A stretch of 48,351 nt of DNA from Parcubacteria group bacterium (GCA_028286545.1 JAQBRJ010000014.1:1-48351); one strand, 5' to 3'. Positions 1-10,353 are shown, counted from the first letter of the stretch. Made by a program: numbers and translations. The notes: generated from the sequence alone by a model not told the origin.

Positions 1-1
1 G

Positions 2-76
2 GGAGCAGTAGCATGGCGACCTCAGACTGATTTGGATGCTGGAATCAGGAAGATTTTGGAGCAGATTCCTCAATAA
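2..76 (+). CDS. C-terminal fragment of an NAD-dependent epimerase/dehydratase-like protein (truncated by window start)
   Basis: Frame 2 reads GAVAWRPQTDLDAGIRKILEQIPQ*, resembling the C-terminus of SDR epimerases (W-x-P-x-T-x-L-x-x-G-I-x-x-T/I-L). Confidence 0.6.
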   Translation, partial: GAVAWRPQTDLDAGIRKILEQIPQ

Positions 77-89
77 GTAGGGCGTATAG

Positions 90-95
90 TATACT
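90..95 (+). promoter_or_regulatory. -10 box TATACT, 9 nt before ATG at 105
   Basis: TATACT then GAAAACCAT then ATG. Confidence 0.55.
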
Positions 96-104
96 GAAAA
101 CCAT

Positions 105-1337
105 ATGGAACAAAACGGACCGGTAGGGATGAGAGTGCCGTACGCACAGGCAGTATATGGCGAAGAGGAGATTCAGGCAGTGAATCAGGTCCTAAGCGAT
201 CCGTTCAAAATCTCTCCTGGCCTGAAGGTAAAAGAATTTGAGACGCAGATCGCAACTATCTTTGGAAAGAAGCACGGCGTGATGGTGAACTCTGGTTCCG
301 CAGCAAACCTTTTGGCTGTTGAGATAATGCGGCTTGGGGCAGGGGACGAAGTCATTACTCCTGTTCTTACCTTCGGTACGACCGTTGCACCAATTCTCCA
401 AAAGGGAGCCACACCTATCTTCGTTGACGTTGTGCCGGGTACGTATCAAATTGATCCGGAGAAAATTGAGGCTGCCATAACGCCAAACACAAAGGCGATC
501 ATGATTCCTTCGTTGCTCGGAAACATTCCTGATATGGAACGTCTTCAGGAGATTGCAAAGAAGCACAAGCTCTTTTTTGTCGAAGATTCATGCGACACAC
601 TCGGAGCAACTTTTAAAGGTAAGCCAACGGGAGACTACTCAGATATTTCGACTACCAGCTTCTACGCGTCTCACATCATTACTGCAGCCGCCTCCGGCGG
701 CTTGATCGCGCTCCATGACGACGCACTCGCAGACCGCACTCGCGTACTCGCTTCATGGGGTCGCTCTTCAACGCTCTTTGGTTCGCATGAACAGTCGGAA
801 GATATTGCGAAGCGCTTCTCAGGAACTGTCGGTGACATTCCGTACGACGCTAAATTTGTCTTCTCAGAGGTTGGCTACAACATGCAGTCAACAGAACTAA
901 ATGCAGCCTTTGGTCTAGAACAGCTTAAGAAACTTGAGACATTTGCTGCACGCCGAAAGGAACACCACGCGCGACTTCTCGCATTCTTCGCAACCTACGA
1001 AGAGTACTTCACGCTACCGGTTCAGCACCCTGACGTTGAAACAAACTGGTTGGCATTCCCGCTTACCATCAAGCCTGGAGCACCGTTCACACGCCTTGAG
1101 ATCACTAAGTACCTCGAAGAAAACAACATTCAAACGCGCCCAATATTCACCGGAAATATATTGCGTCAGCCTGCGTATAGCTATCTGGTGGAAGTACAAA
1201 AGACAAAAGATTTCCCGGTTGCCGATGACATCATGGCGAATGGCTTTGTTGTGGGATGCCATCACGGACTTGTACCCGAGCAGCTCGACTATCTAGAGGA
1301 GCGAATCACGAGCTTCATAGCATCTAAGAAAGGGTAA
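105..1337 (+). CDS. DegT/DnrJ/EryC1/StrS-family PLP enzyme, RfbH/ColD-like (His in place of Schiff-base Lys)
   Basis: ORF 410 aa; family motifs HGVMVNSGSAANLLA, GDEVITPVLTFGTTVAPI, FFVEDSCDTLGA; active-site segment SFYASHIITAAASGG. Confidence 0.85.
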   Translation: MEQNGPVGMRVPYAQAVYGEEEIQAVNQVLSDPFKISPGLKVKEFETQIATIFGKKHGVMVNSGSAANLLAVEIMRLGAGDEVITPVLTFGTTVAPILQKGATPIFVDVVPGTYQIDPEKIEAAITPNTKAIMIPSLLGNIPDMERLQEIAKKHKLFFVEDSCDTLGATFKGKPTGDYSDISTTSFYASHIITAAASGGLIALHDDALADRTRVLASWGRSSTLFGSHEQSEDIAKRFSGTVGDIPYDAKFVFSEVGYNMQSTELNAAFGLEQLKKLETFAARRKEHHARLLAFFATYEEYFTLPVQHPDVETNWLAFPLTIKPGAPFTRLEITKYLEENNIQTRPIFTGNILRQPAYSYLVEVQKTKDFPVADDIMANGFVVGCHHGLVPEQLDYLEERITSFIASKKG

Positions 1338-1342
1338 TACTC

Positions 1343-2380
1343 ATGAGCCACTATTCGCGTGTACTGGTAACGGGTGGGTGTGGATTCATCGGATCTCACT
1401 TCATCAAAAAAATACTCGAGCGAGAGCACGTGTCGGTCTTGAATATTGATGTCCTAACCTATGCCGGCAATACCGGGAATCTCAGCACGCATACGGATGC
1501 GTGGGGCGATCGATATACTCATGTGGTTGAGAACATTTGTAATGTCTCTGAAATAGAGAATCTTGTAGCCACCTTTGATCCGGAGGTAGTTATTCACTTC
1601 GCTGCAGAAAGTCATGTAGATCGTTCTTATTTCGATGCGTACGATTTCATAAAGACAAACATAGAAGGAACTCGGGTGATTCTTGAGGCGGTACGCAAAC
1701 ATAATCCTCGCACTCGTTTCATTCATATATCAACGGATGAAATTTATGGTGATGTGGAAGAGGGTGAGCATTCAGTGGAAGTACATCCTATGAAGCCGTC
1801 AAATCTATATGCAGCCTCAAAGGCCGGCGCTGATCAACTTGTACAAGCGTTTACGCGAACCCATACATTTCCTGCGATAATCGTTCGCGGTTCAAATAAC
1901 TACGGAACCCATCAATATCCGGAGAAGTTAATTCCGATGACCATAACGAGCCTTCTCGGTGACAGAAAGATTTCGGTCCATGGTAATGGAGGACATCAGC
2001 GTTCATGGCTCCACGTACAAGATTTCTGTGCCGCAATTCTTTTGATTATGGATACCGCAGAAGGTGGAACCATATGGAATGTTTCGGGCGATAGTCGAAC
2101 AAACCTCCAGGTTATTCAAGCTATTGCAGACGTACTTGAGCTGCCCCTTACCGATCGCATCGTACATGTTCCTGATAGGCCGGGAGCTGATCTTCGCTAT
2201 GCGCCTTCTTCGGATAAGTTACAAAAGAATCTTGGATGGTCACGCTCATTCTCTTTCGACGACAGTATTCCCGCTATCGTTGCGTGGTATATCGAAAACA
2301 AAGACTGGTGGACGGACGTGCAATCGAAAGAAGAATTCATTTCGCACTTCAAGAAACAAGCGGCAGGAGAGTGGCTTTAA
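1343..2380 (+). CDS. rfbB: dTDP-glucose 4,6-dehydratase-like SDR protein
   Basis: VTGGCGFIGSHF, NIDVLTYAGNTGNL, HFAAESHVDRSY, STDEIYGD, YAASKAGAD, RGSNNYGTHQYPEKLIP. Confidence 0.88.
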   Translation: MSHYSRVLVTGGCGFIGSHFIKKILEREHVSVLNIDVLTYAGNTGNLSTHTDAWGDRYTHVVENICNVSEIENLVATFDPEVVIHFAAESHVDRSYFDAYDFIKTNIEGTRVILEAVRKHNPRTRFIHISTDEIYGDVEEGEHSVEVHPMKPSNLYAASKAGADQLVQAFTRTHTFPAIIVRGSNNYGTHQYPEKLIPMTITSLLGDRKISVHGNGGHQRSWLHVQDFCAAILLIMDTAEGGTIWNVSGDSRTNLQVIQAIADVLELPLTDRIVHVPDRPGADLRYAPSSDKLQKNLGWSRSFSFDDSIPAIVAWYIENKDWWTDVQSKEEFISHFKKQAAGEWL

Positions 2381-3927
2381 TCAGCCTGCGGTCGCGATGG
2401 TATTATTCGTCGAATAATAACTGAGCCAAAGGAGCGAAGCATCTCTACGTCTTCGCGCATGAAGAAACCAAATACCCAGTAGAGCCCTACATACAAAAGA
2501 ACGGAGCCCGGTAAGATGATCATGACGCGGTACAGACTGGTCGCTAACGGCATAAGGAGAATGTGAGCAATTGAGAAGAGCACGAGAGAAGTGATAGCAA
2601 GTTTTCCATACAAGAGTGCGTAGCGGGCCCGGACGCCTCGAAGCGTGAGATACTTTTTCTCAATATAATAAGAGAGATAGAAAACAGGGAGAAGGGAGAT
2701 CACATAGGCCCATGCAGCTCCCGTAATGCCGTATATAGGAAGAAGCAGTGCGAGCAAGAGAATATTTATGATTGCCATGACTGCTGAAATAGTCGTTATG
2801 GCTTTGAGTTTTCCAAGACCATAGAGGAAATTCGTTGCATGAGATTGCAGAGAGAGAAGAAAGGCCGTTCCAGCAAAGATCATTAAGATCATGCTCGATT
2901 CATGAGCAAATGTTTCATCAAGCCAGTAGCGCAAGAATGGATAGGCAAAGATACATATCGGCACCGAGAACGCTGCGGCAGCAATGGTTACCAAGCGTAA
3001 CGATCTCAAATACAGAGTTTCAAGTTGTTCACGGGTGCCGATGTTTTGTATGTGGGTAGCGACAGGGAATATCACCGCCGTAACACTTCCCACCAATCCC
3101 GGAACCTTAGACGAAATGGTACCGGGAAGACTGTAGTACGTGAGTTTTGAAGGTCCCAGCATAAGCGGGATAAGGAATCGATCGAAGTGCACGAGCGAAC
3201 TCGTGCTCAAATTATTAATAACAATACTGAGTCCAAATGCGTACAACTTCTTAACTTGCCCGAGTTTGAATCTAAAGAATAGCCGGGCTTCAGGAAGAAT
3301 ACGGCGTGCCGCAGAACGCTGTACAAACGAAAAGATGACGCTGTAGGCAAGGGTAGAGAGTAAGATCGCATAGAGTGAAAAACCACCAAGAACGAGTGCG
3401 ACTATCGTGAGCTGTTGAAAGGTCATCTTCGCAATGCCTATTTTTGTACTTACATCAAAACGTTGGAGGGCAAACGGCACCAAGCCGTAGAGTGAATTCA
3501 AACTTTCTACAAAAAATATACCGCCAGCAATTACGAAGAGAAGAGGGTATGAAAAGGTCGTATCAGCGGTGCAATTGAAATACTGGCAGCCCACCAATCC
3601 CATGGTCGCCATAATGGCGAGTCCCACCGTACCCATGCCCAAGAACAACGTATTTACTGAACCAAGCATGTCCTTCAAATCATCTCGCACGGCAGTTACG
3701 GAATACTCAGCAATATATTTTTGCGTGGCTGTAGAGATGCCCAAGTCTAAAAGCCCTAAGAGACTCGCGATCGTGTTTATAAATATATATACGCCGTAAT
3801 CGCGCGTGCCAAGATGGAACACAATAATAGGCGTTACAAAAAACGCAAAGATAACAGGCAGTCCATATCCCAGAACGTTATAACTTAAATTCTTTAGTGT
3901 TCTGAAGGTGAGAGAATCAGGGTGCAT
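2377..3927 (-). CDS. Polysaccharide flippase (Wzx/MATE-like, oligosaccharide translocase)
   Basis: Many TM segments; LSYNVLGYGLPVIFAFFVTPIIVFHLGTRDYGVYIFINTIASLLGLLDLGI. Start set at internal Met (MHPDSLTF) because the longer ORF overlaps the upstream gene. Confidence 0.82.
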   Translation of the reverse strand: MHPDSLTFRTLKNLSYNVLGYGLPVIFAFFVTPIIVFHLGTRDYGVYIFINTIASLLGLLDLGISTATQKYIAEYSVTAVRDDLKDMLGSVNTLFLGMGTVGLAIMATMGLVGCQYFNCTADTTFSYPLLFVIAGGIFFVESLNSLYGLVPFALQRFDVSTKIGIAKMTFQQLTIVALVLGGFSLYAILLSTLAYSVIFSFVQRSAARRILPEARLFFRFKLGQVKKLYAFGLSIVINNLSTSSLVHFDRFLIPLMLGPSKLTYYSLPGTISSKVPGLVGSVTAVIFPVATHIQNIGTREQLETLYLRSLRLVTIAAAAFSVPICIFAYPFLRYWLDETFAHESSMILMIFAGTAFLLSLQSHATNFLYGLGKLKAITTISAVMAIINILLLALLLPIYGITGAAWAYVISLLPVFYLSYYIEKKYLTLRGVRARYALLYGKLAITSLVLFSIAHILLMPLATSLYRVMIILPGSVLLYVGLYWVFGFFMREDVEMLRSFGSVIIRRIIPSRPQAD

Positions 3928-3949
3928 TGTAGTCGTTGAGGCAGCTGCC

Positions 3950-4897
3950 CTAGGTAAGAGAACTCTTGTACCATTCGTATGTCTTTGCGAGCCCGTCAGA
4001 AAGTTCAATGGAATGCTTCCAGCCTAGTCCGTGAAGTTTTGATACATCAAGCAACTTGCGCGGTGTGCCGTCAGGCTTGGTTGTGTCCCAGTCAATTTCG
4101 CCTTCGAAGCCTACTGTCCCACGCACAAGTTCTGCGAGTTCTTTTATCGACACATCTTCACCGGTGCCGATGTTTACGATTTCGCTTCCATCATACGTAT
4201 TCATGAGGAATATAACGGCGGACGCCAAGTCATCGACGTGTAAGAATTCCCGCTTTGCTGAACCCGTACCCCATACCGATACGCTCGGCGCACCGGATAC
4301 CTTTGCAGTGTGGAACTTTGCCATGAGAGCAGGGAGGACGTGCGAGGATTGCAAATCGAAGTTATCACCGGGACCGTAGAGGTTCGTAGGCATTACAGAA
4401 ACGTAGTTTGTTCCGTATTGCTCGTTATATGACTGGCACTGAACAATGCCAGCAATCTTTGCGATAGCATATGCGCGGTTGGTAGGCTCAAGTGGGCCCG
4501 ACAAAAGATATTCTTCCTTTATAGGTTGTGGCGCCATACGCGGATAAATGCAGGAGCTGCCGAGGAATACCATCTTTGTTACACCGTTAGCGTGCGCGGC
4601 AGTAATGATTGAATCCTGCACGGCAAGATTCTCGTGAATAAAATCTGCAGGGTGTGAAGCATTCGCTGCAATACCGCCAACGCGTGCAGCGGCCATAAAT
4701 ACGTATGCGGGCTTTTCTGATTGGAAAAATGCCAGCGTCGCCGAAGCGTCCATGAGATCAAGTTCGGCATGCGTACGCAACACGAGGTTTGTGTACCCTG
4801 CAGCTTCAAGATTTCGCACGATGCTCGATCCTACGAGCCCGCGGTGTCCTGCGACAAATATCTTCGCGTCTTTTTCCATATGGTGGTTATGATGCAT
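3950..4897 (-). CDS. fcl: GDP-L-fucose synthase
   Basis: [79 protein letters not shown]. Alternative start at 4879. Confidence 0.93.
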   Translation of the reverse strand: MHHNHHMEKDAKIFVAGHRGLVGSSIVRNLEAAGYTNLVLRTHAELDLMDASATLAFFQSEKPAYVFMAAARVGGIAANASHPADFIHENLAVQDSIITAAHANGVTKMVFLGSSCIYPRMAPQPIKEEYLLSGPLEPTNRAYAIAKIAGIVQCQSYNEQYGTNYVSVMPTNLYGPGDNFDLQSSHVLPALMAKFHTAKVSGAPSVSVWGTGSAKREFLHVDDLASAVIFLMNTYDGSEIVNIGTGEDVSIKELAELVRGTVGFEGEIDWDTTKPDGTPRKLLDVSKLHGLGWKHSIELSDGLAKTYEWYKSSLT

Positions 4898-5936
4898 TCT
4901 CTGCTGCCAATGCGAGATCAGCTTCAGCCATTATGCGCACAAGTTCTTTGAAGGCAGTCTTTGGTACCCAGCCCAGCTTCTCTTTAGCTTTTGTAGGGTC
5001 ACCAATGAGGAGCTCAACTTCTGCTGGGCGGTAGTAGCGTGGATCTATCTCAACAATGACAGCTCCCGTGTCGGTACGAACGCCTTTCTCTGCCTCGTCT
5101 TTTCCTTGCCATGCGAAGGGAATCCCAAGAACGCTTGCCGTTTCCTCAACGAACTCACGCACCGAATGCGTTTCACCCGTTGCAAGTACAAAGTCGTCAG
5201 GCTCAGTGTGCTGCAACATCATCCACATGCCTTCGACATAATCTTTTGCGTAGCCCCAGTCGCGACGCGCATCGAGATTTCCGAGATACAAAATCTCCGA
5301 AGAGCCCTGTGCAATAGCTGCAAGTGCGCGCGTGATTTTGCGTGTCACGAATGTTTCACCACGTCGCGGTGACTCATGATTAAAAAGAATGCCGCTTGCA
5401 GCGAACATGCCGTAGCTCTCGCGATAGTTTTTTGTGAGCCAGTGAGCGTACAACTTCGCAGCTCCGTACGGTGAACGAGGGTAGAAGGGAGTATTTTCAG
5501 TCTGAGGAACCTGCTGCACCAAACCAAACATTTCTGACGACGATGCTTGGTAGAACTTCGCATTGCACTCAGACAAGCGTAGGGCTTCAAGCAAACGAAC
5601 AGCGCCCATACCGGCAGACTCACTGGTGTACTCAGGCATTTCAAATGACACACGCACGTGGCTCTGTGCACCGAGGTTGTACACTTCGTGCGGCATAACG
5701 GCGTCTACAATAGAGCGGAGGCTGCTGCCATCGAGCAAATCGCCGTAATGGAGAATAAGGGAAGGGTGGAGGCTCTGGGGCTTTTGATAGATAGAATCTA
5801 TGCGTTTGGTGTTAAAAGAGCTCGAGCGACGGACTATGCCGTGTACCTCATACCCCTTTTCAAGTAGCAATTCTGCGAGATATGACCCGTCCTGGCCGGT
5901 TATACCAGTAATAAGAGCCCGTTTCTGTTCTTTCAT
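4887..5936 (-). CDS. gmd: GDP-mannose 4,6-dehydratase
   Basis: [75 protein letters not shown]. Start moved to MKEQKRAL, 8 nt downstream of a minus-strand TATACT. Confidence 0.94.
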   Translation of the reverse strand: MKEQKRALITGITGQDGSYLAELLLEKGYEVHGIVRRSSSFNTKRIDSIYQKPQSLHPSLILHYGDLLDGSSLRSIVDAVMPHEVYNLGAQSHVRVSFEMPEYTSESAGMGAVRLLEALRLSECNAKFYQASSSEMFGLVQQVPQTENTPFYPRSPYGAAKLYAHWLTKNYRESYGMFAASGILFNHESPRRGETFVTRKITRALAAIAQGSSEILYLGNLDARRDWGYAKDYVEGMWMMLQHTEPDDFVLATGETHSVREFVEETASVLGIPFAWQGKDEAEKGVRTDTGAVIVEIDPRYYRPAEVELLIGDPTKAKEKLGWVPKTAFKELVRIMAEADLALAAENAS

Positions 5937-5944
5937 ATATAGGT

Positions 5945-5952
5945 AGTATACT
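5945..5952. promoter_or_regulatory. Palindromic AGTATACT, putative shared bidirectional -10 element (gmd minus / O-antigen ligase plus)
   Basis: TATACT on + at 5947-5952 (8 nt before ATG 5961); TATACT on - at 5950-5945 (8 nt before minus ATG 5936). Confidence 0.55.
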
Positions 5953-5960
5953 ACTCGCAT

Positions 5961-8111
5961 ATGAAAAAAGTTGCTTATTGGGTAGCGGTTGTCGCACTCT
6001 TTGTTATTCCGTTCCTATCACTCTACGTCTCAGACGGGTATTTCCCCTTTATAACCGGGAAAAACTTCGCATTCAGGGCGTTAGTTGAAATAGCGTTTGG
6101 CGGATGGATAGTTCTTGCACTTGTTGACCGCCGCTATCGCCCACGCTTCTCGTGGCCGATTCTCTCTTATAAACTCCTTGTGCTTTGGATGATCGTTGCG
6201 GACCTCCTCGCCGTAAACTCTCAGAAAGCGTTCTGGAGCAACTTTGAACGCATGGACGGTTGGGTTACGCTCATTCATCTTCTCGTATTCTTCGTTGTGC
6301 TTTCGTCAATACTTACGGTAAACAACTTGTGGCGCAAATGGTGGCTTGCTTTGATTACCGGTGCAGGTCTTGTAACAGGCTATGGTTTGTTACAGCTTAT
6401 GCACTTCGCACCTATTCATCAGAGTGCAGACCGCATCGACGCAACGCTCGGCAATGCTGAGTACCTCGCTGGCTACCTTCTCTTTGCTATTGCTATTACT
6501 CTCTGGCAAGCATTTGAAACACGTGATCGCGAATATGCGTGGCTCAAGTACGGACTCTTTGTACTTACGGCACTTGAGTTCATCGTGCTCTTTGCAACAG
6601 GTACGCGCGCAACACTCTTCGCAATCATCGGCGCTGGCATGGTTGGCAGCGTGTTGTGGATGCTTGAGTCAGGTAAGCAGGGAAGGAAAGGAGCGCTTGC
6701 GGTGCTTGTGGCACTCGTGCTCGTTATTGGCGGACTCTTTGCACTTCGCAATACGTCATTCATTCAGAACAGCCCAAATCTAAATCGTCTTGCCTCAACC
6801 TTCTCGCTTAAGAGCGCGCTGGGTACTCGTATTACGATTTGGCACATGGCTGTCGAGGGTATCAAGGCAGAGCCAGTCCATGGCTGGGGTCAGGAAGGCT
6901 ATAACTATGTCTTCAACACTTACTACGAACCGTCGTTGTACGGACAAGAGCCGTGGTTTGATCGTGCCCACGATGTGTTCCTCGATTGGCTTGTTGCCGG
7001 CGGTATCCCTGCGCTACTTCTACTCTTGAGCGTTCTCGGCACATCGCTGTATGCGCTCTATCGCGCACCGATATCGCGTCCTGGTCGCATTATGCTCATG
7101 TCTGCGCTTATCGCGTATATCATTCAAGGCCTCGCAGTATTCGACAACCTGTTCACGTATATTCCGCTTATTGCCATTCTCGCGTATGCGCATTCCGTGA
7201 GCTCGCGTCCGTTGCGCATGTTCGAGACTCTTCCGCAGGTTGGAGAAACAGCACTCAACACGGTGGTGGCACCTGTTGCACTCGTTGCGACGCTCGTAAT
7301 CGTATGGTTCGTCAACGTACCAAGTGTACGGGCAAGCTACGACCTTATTGGTGCTCTCACGCCAAGCAATGATGTCCAGACCCGCTTCAATTACTTCAAG
7401 CAGGCATACGCTGATGGCTCCTTTGCTAATCAGGAGATAGCAGAGCAGCTCGTACAGTTTGCACCGCAGGTTGTAAGCTCAAGTCAGGTTCCGGATGCGC
7501 TTCGTTCTGAAATCGCACAATATAGTGTCAATCAGATCGGTGCTGTCGTTGCAGCAGCTCCACGCGACACGCGTTTGTACTTACAATACGCGCTCTTGCT
7601 TCGCGGTATCGGTAGCATTGACGCCGCACAAACAGAAAGTGCGAAAGCACGTGAACTCTCGCCTAATAAGCAGACGGTTATTATTGAACAGGGAATCGAA
7701 GCGTTCCAGCTTGGGAAGTACGCGGCTGCGCGAGAATACTTCACAGAGGCAGCGAAACTGTATCCCGGTAATAAGGACGCTGAAACCTATGTCGCGGGGT
7801 CACTCATTATGGAGGGCAACGTTACCGCTGCTAAAGCACAGCTTATGCAAACATATGGCACGACGAGCGTTAATCATCCAATTCTCCTCCTCGCGTATTA
7901 CCAGATCAAGGACTGGAAAGATTTGGAAGAGATCGTGAAGCAACGGTTGCTCGAACAGAAAGATGCAACGACCGGCTACCAGCTTGCTGCTGTATATGCG
8001 CAGTCAGGTGACATGAAGGCCGCCATCGCACAGGTACGCGCAACGATGCTTGCGCATCCAGAGACCGCGGCACAGGGTCAGTCATTGCTTGGACAGTTGG
8101 GTGCGAGTTAA
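5961..8111 (+). CDS. O-antigen ligase/polymerase (Wzy_C-like) membrane protein with C-terminal TPR repeats
   Basis: Multiple TMs; [82 protein letters not shown]-like C-terminus. Confidence 0.82.
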   Translation: MKKVAYWVAVVALFVIPFLSLYVSDGYFPFITGKNFAFRALVEIAFGGWIVLALVDRRYRPRFSWPILSYKLLVLWMIVADLLAVNSQKAFWSNFERMDGWVTLIHLLVFFVVLSSILTVNNLWRKWWLALITGAGLVTGYGLLQLMHFAPIHQSADRIDATLGNAEYLAGYLLFAIAITLWQAFETRDREYAWLKYGLFVLTALEFIVLFATGTRATLFAIIGAGMVGSVLWMLESGKQGRKGALAVLVALVLVIGGLFALRNTSFIQNSPNLNRLASTFSLKSALGTRITIWHMAVEGIKAEPVHGWGQEGYNYVFNTYYEPSLYGQEPWFDRAHDVFLDWLVAGGIPALLLLLSVLGTSLYALYRAPISRPGRIMLMSALIAYIIQGLAVFDNLFTYIPLIAILAYAHSVSSRPLRMFETLPQVGETALNTVVAPVALVATLVIVWFVNVPSVRASYDLIGALTPSNDVQTRFNYFKQAYADGSFANQEIAEQLVQFAPQVVSSSQVPDALRSEIAQYSVNQIGAVVAAAPRDTRLYLQYALLLRGIGSIDAAQTESAKARELSPNKQTVIIEQGIEAFQLGKYAAAREYFTEAAKLYPGNKDAETYVAGSLIMEGNVTAAKAQLMQTYGTTSVNHPILLLAYYQIKDWKDLEEIVKQRLLEQKDATTGYQLAAVYAQSGDMKAAIAQVRATMLAHPETAAQGQSLLGQLGAS

Positions 8112-8140
8112 CCCTAGAGTGACGAGGAGTACCTCCCGGT

Positions 8141-8599
8141 ATGCGTAGCATTAATCGAGATATTGTCTCAGCATTAATTTTCTCGAAAGACGGGAAGTTA
8201 TTTCAAGGAATGAAGAACCCTACTGATGGTGGAGTGTATTCCGATTGTTGGCATATTCCTGGAGGAGGTATTGATGAAGGAGAAGAAAAAATTACAGCGC
8301 TTGTGCGAGAAGTAAAAGAAGAAGTCGGTATTGATATTTCTTCGTGTCTAATTGAGTTGATCGATGACCAAGGGAAAGGAGAGGCAGAGAAAACTCTAAA
8401 AGACACTGGCGAGCGAGTTCTATGTCACATGACATTTAATGTCTATAAAGTGACCTTAGATATAGATGCTGATGACGTAGTGGTCTCGCTTGATGACGAC
8501 TTGGTTACGTATCAATGGACGAAGCTGGAAGATTTGAAAACACTTAAGCTAACTCCGCCTTCAATAATGCTCTTTAAGCGTTTGGGGTATCTGAATTAA
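8141..8599 (+). CDS. NUDIX hydrolase
   Basis: Nudix box GGGIDEGEEKITALVREVKEEVGI matches GX5EX7REUXEEXGU. Confidence 0.93.
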   Translation: MRSINRDIVSALIFSKDGKLFQGMKNPTDGGVYSDCWHIPGGGIDEGEEKITALVREVKEEVGIDISSCLIELIDDQGKGEAEKTLKDTGERVLCHMTFNVYKVTLDIDADDVVVSLDDDLVTYQWTKLEDLKTLKLTPPSIMLFKRLGYLN

Positions 8600-8602
8600 G
8601 CT

Positions 8603-9625
8603 ATGAAGATTGAAGAAAATGTAGTTCTTGCTGAGCACACAACCTTTAAGATTGGAGGGCCTGCAAAGCTCTTTATTACGTGTGAATCGGTGGAAGATGT
8701 GGAGAATGCAGTCGCGCTCGCTCGCGAGCGCGACCTTGCAGTCTATCCGCTAGGTGAGGGAAGTAATGTGCTTGCAAGCGATGAAGCAATTGAGAAAGCA
8801 GTATTGCGCATTAGTATCCCAGGCATTACGTATGAAAAAGCTGGAGCACAGACGCGTGTCACCGTTGGTGCTGGGGTTACGTGGGATACGCTCGTGGATG
8901 ATGTTACCGATAAGGGTTTGTGGGGACTGGAGAATCTTGCAGGAATTCCGGGAACGATTGGGGGAGCGGTTGTGCAAAATATCGGCGCCTACGGCGCCGT
9001 CTTTGAGGATTCGGTCATTTCTATAGAGGTATACGATCTTGCGACTAATAGCCTGCGAAATCTTTCACGCGAAGAGTGTTTGTTTGGATACCGTACAAGT
9101 CTATTCAAACAACGCGCTGGGAGCCTTATTGTTACTCATGCGACACTCGAACTTTCTGACACACCAAAACCAAGACTTGGATATCGCGATATCGAAGACT
9201 ACTTTGCTGATACTCCTGCGCCAACGCTTGTTGAGATACGGAATGCGGTGCGTTCAATACGAGCAAAGAAATTCCCCGATCTTACTACCTACGGTACGGC
9301 AGGATCGTTTTTCTTGAATCCTGTATTGCCTGAAGAAGAGGCTGTACGCATTGCTGCAAAGTATCCGGGCATGCCACTCTTTCCAATGCCCGAGGGCGGG
9401 GTAAAGGTTCCTATTGCGTGGTTCCTTGATTATCGACACAACGTACTCGACATGCGAGAGGTGCGCGTGGGCAAGGCATTGGTCTGGCCAATCCAACCGC
9501 TTGTGCTCGCTAGCGAGCCGGGAGCAACCGCAGCAGACGTACAGGCACTCGCCACGCTCGTGATTGAACGCATGAAAGAAGCGACGGGCATATCTATTAG
9601 TAGGGAGGTGCAATGGTTGGCGTAA
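8603..9625 (+). CDS. murB: UDP-N-acetylenolpyruvoylglucosamine reductase
   Basis: HTTFKIGGPAKLF, PLGEGSNVL, LAGIPGTIGGAVVQNIGAYG, FGYRTSLFK, GTAGSFFLNPV. Confidence 0.95.
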   Translation: MKIEENVVLAEHTTFKIGGPAKLFITCESVEDVENAVALARERDLAVYPLGEGSNVLASDEAIEKAVLRISIPGITYEKAGAQTRVTVGAGVTWDTLVDDVTDKGLWGLENLAGIPGTIGGAVVQNIGAYGAVFEDSVISIEVYDLATNSLRNLSREECLFGYRTSLFKQRAGSLIVTHATLELSDTPKPRLGYRDIEDYFADTPAPTLVEIRNAVRSIRAKKFPDLTTYGTAGSFFLNPVLPEEEAVRIAAKYPGMPLFPMPEGGVKVPIAWFLDYRHNVLDMREVRVGKALVWPIQPLVLASEPGATAADVQALATLVIERMKEATGISISREVQWLA

Positions 9626-9703
9626 TATCTTGACGGGGAATAGCACATTCGATATTCTAGTAGTAAGCCTTGAGCTTCGAGGCCTTTCGAGATTTTCTCG
9701 CGA

Positions 9704-9732
9704 CCGCCGCCCGAAAGGGCGGCGGAAAATTT
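9704..9732 (+). terminator. Intrinsic terminator after murB
   Basis: CCGCCGCCC-GAAA-GGGCGGCGG perfect 9-bp stem with GAAA tetraloop, then AAAATTTTT. Confidence 0.8.
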
Positions 9733-9738
9733 TTATAC

Positions 9739-10143
9739 TTACGTGCCGTAAAGAGATTTAAAACCCTGTTTAATACGGGCAAAGTCGGTGTCGTCTAGTC
9801 TACCCATTTTCCTGTGTAGCCTCCTGTAATCAATGGAGCGTGCTTGATGCAGACATGCTGCAGCCTTTTGGCCTTGATGGACATAGTGCACGTACCAATT
9901 TCCATCATGTAGCTTGGTTGTTGCCGGAATCACAAAATAGAAGTTGTGTGAGAGTTTTATATAAATAATTGTTGGGCGACTAAAGATTTTACTTTTACCG
10001 TTTAATTCATGACCAACATTTTCTCCTAAATTTATCCACCACACATCACCTTCAGAGACATGCGGCGCTCTATGCAGCTTTGCATCTAACGCGCTTTTAA
10101 TTCGAATCCATTCTAAAAATCTTTTCATGTGCACACGATACAC
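9739..10143 (-). CDS. MazF/PemK-like toxin-family protein, no adjacent antitoxin seen
   Basis: GDVWWINLGENVGHELNGKSKIFSRPTIIYIK...FVIPATTK...QARSIDYRRLHRKMGRLDDTDFARIKQGFKSLY matches the MazF/PemK fold pattern. Alternative start at 10128. Confidence 0.72.
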   Translation of the reverse strand: MYRVHMKRFLEWIRIKSALDAKLHRAPHVSEGDVWWINLGENVGHELNGKSKIFSRPTIIYIKLSHNFYFVIPATTKLHDGNWYVHYVHQGQKAAACLHQARSIDYRRLHRKMGRLDDTDFARIKQGFKSLYGT

Positions 10144-10193
10144 AGGTAGTAATAAAATTTACGCATAAATTTTCTAAAATATTTCTGTAAAAG

Positions 10194-10202
10194 TTATCCA
10201 CA
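10194..10202 (+). promoter_or_regulatory. DnaA-box consensus TTATCCACA (single)
   Basis: Exact 9-mer in an AT-rich intergenic region; function unproven. Confidence 0.3.
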
Positions 10203-10262
10203 CAATTTATTTTTTGCGTACTAAAATATTTTTTGCGCGTAATAATAGATACAGAACACATT

Positions 10263-10310
10263 CGCGCACAAAATATTTTTTAACAGGCTTTGAAAAATAT
10301 TTTGTGCGCG
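10263..10310. repeat. Perfect 18-bp inverted repeat CGCGCACAAAATATTTTT / AAAAATATTTTGTGCGCG, 12-nt spacer
   Basis: Left arm 10263-10280, right arm 10293-10310, no mismatch. Confidence 0.9.
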
Positions 10311-10353
10311 TGTGGGTCGAATATTAGTAGAAGTTATTTTCACTCATTGACCT

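Noticed and set aside
10144-10353. Chromosomal origin of replication
   Set aside because: Only one exact DnaA box was seen, genes run in the same direction on the right with no clear orientation switch, and no dnaA/dnaN is present. Kept only as an unexplained regulatory/structural region.
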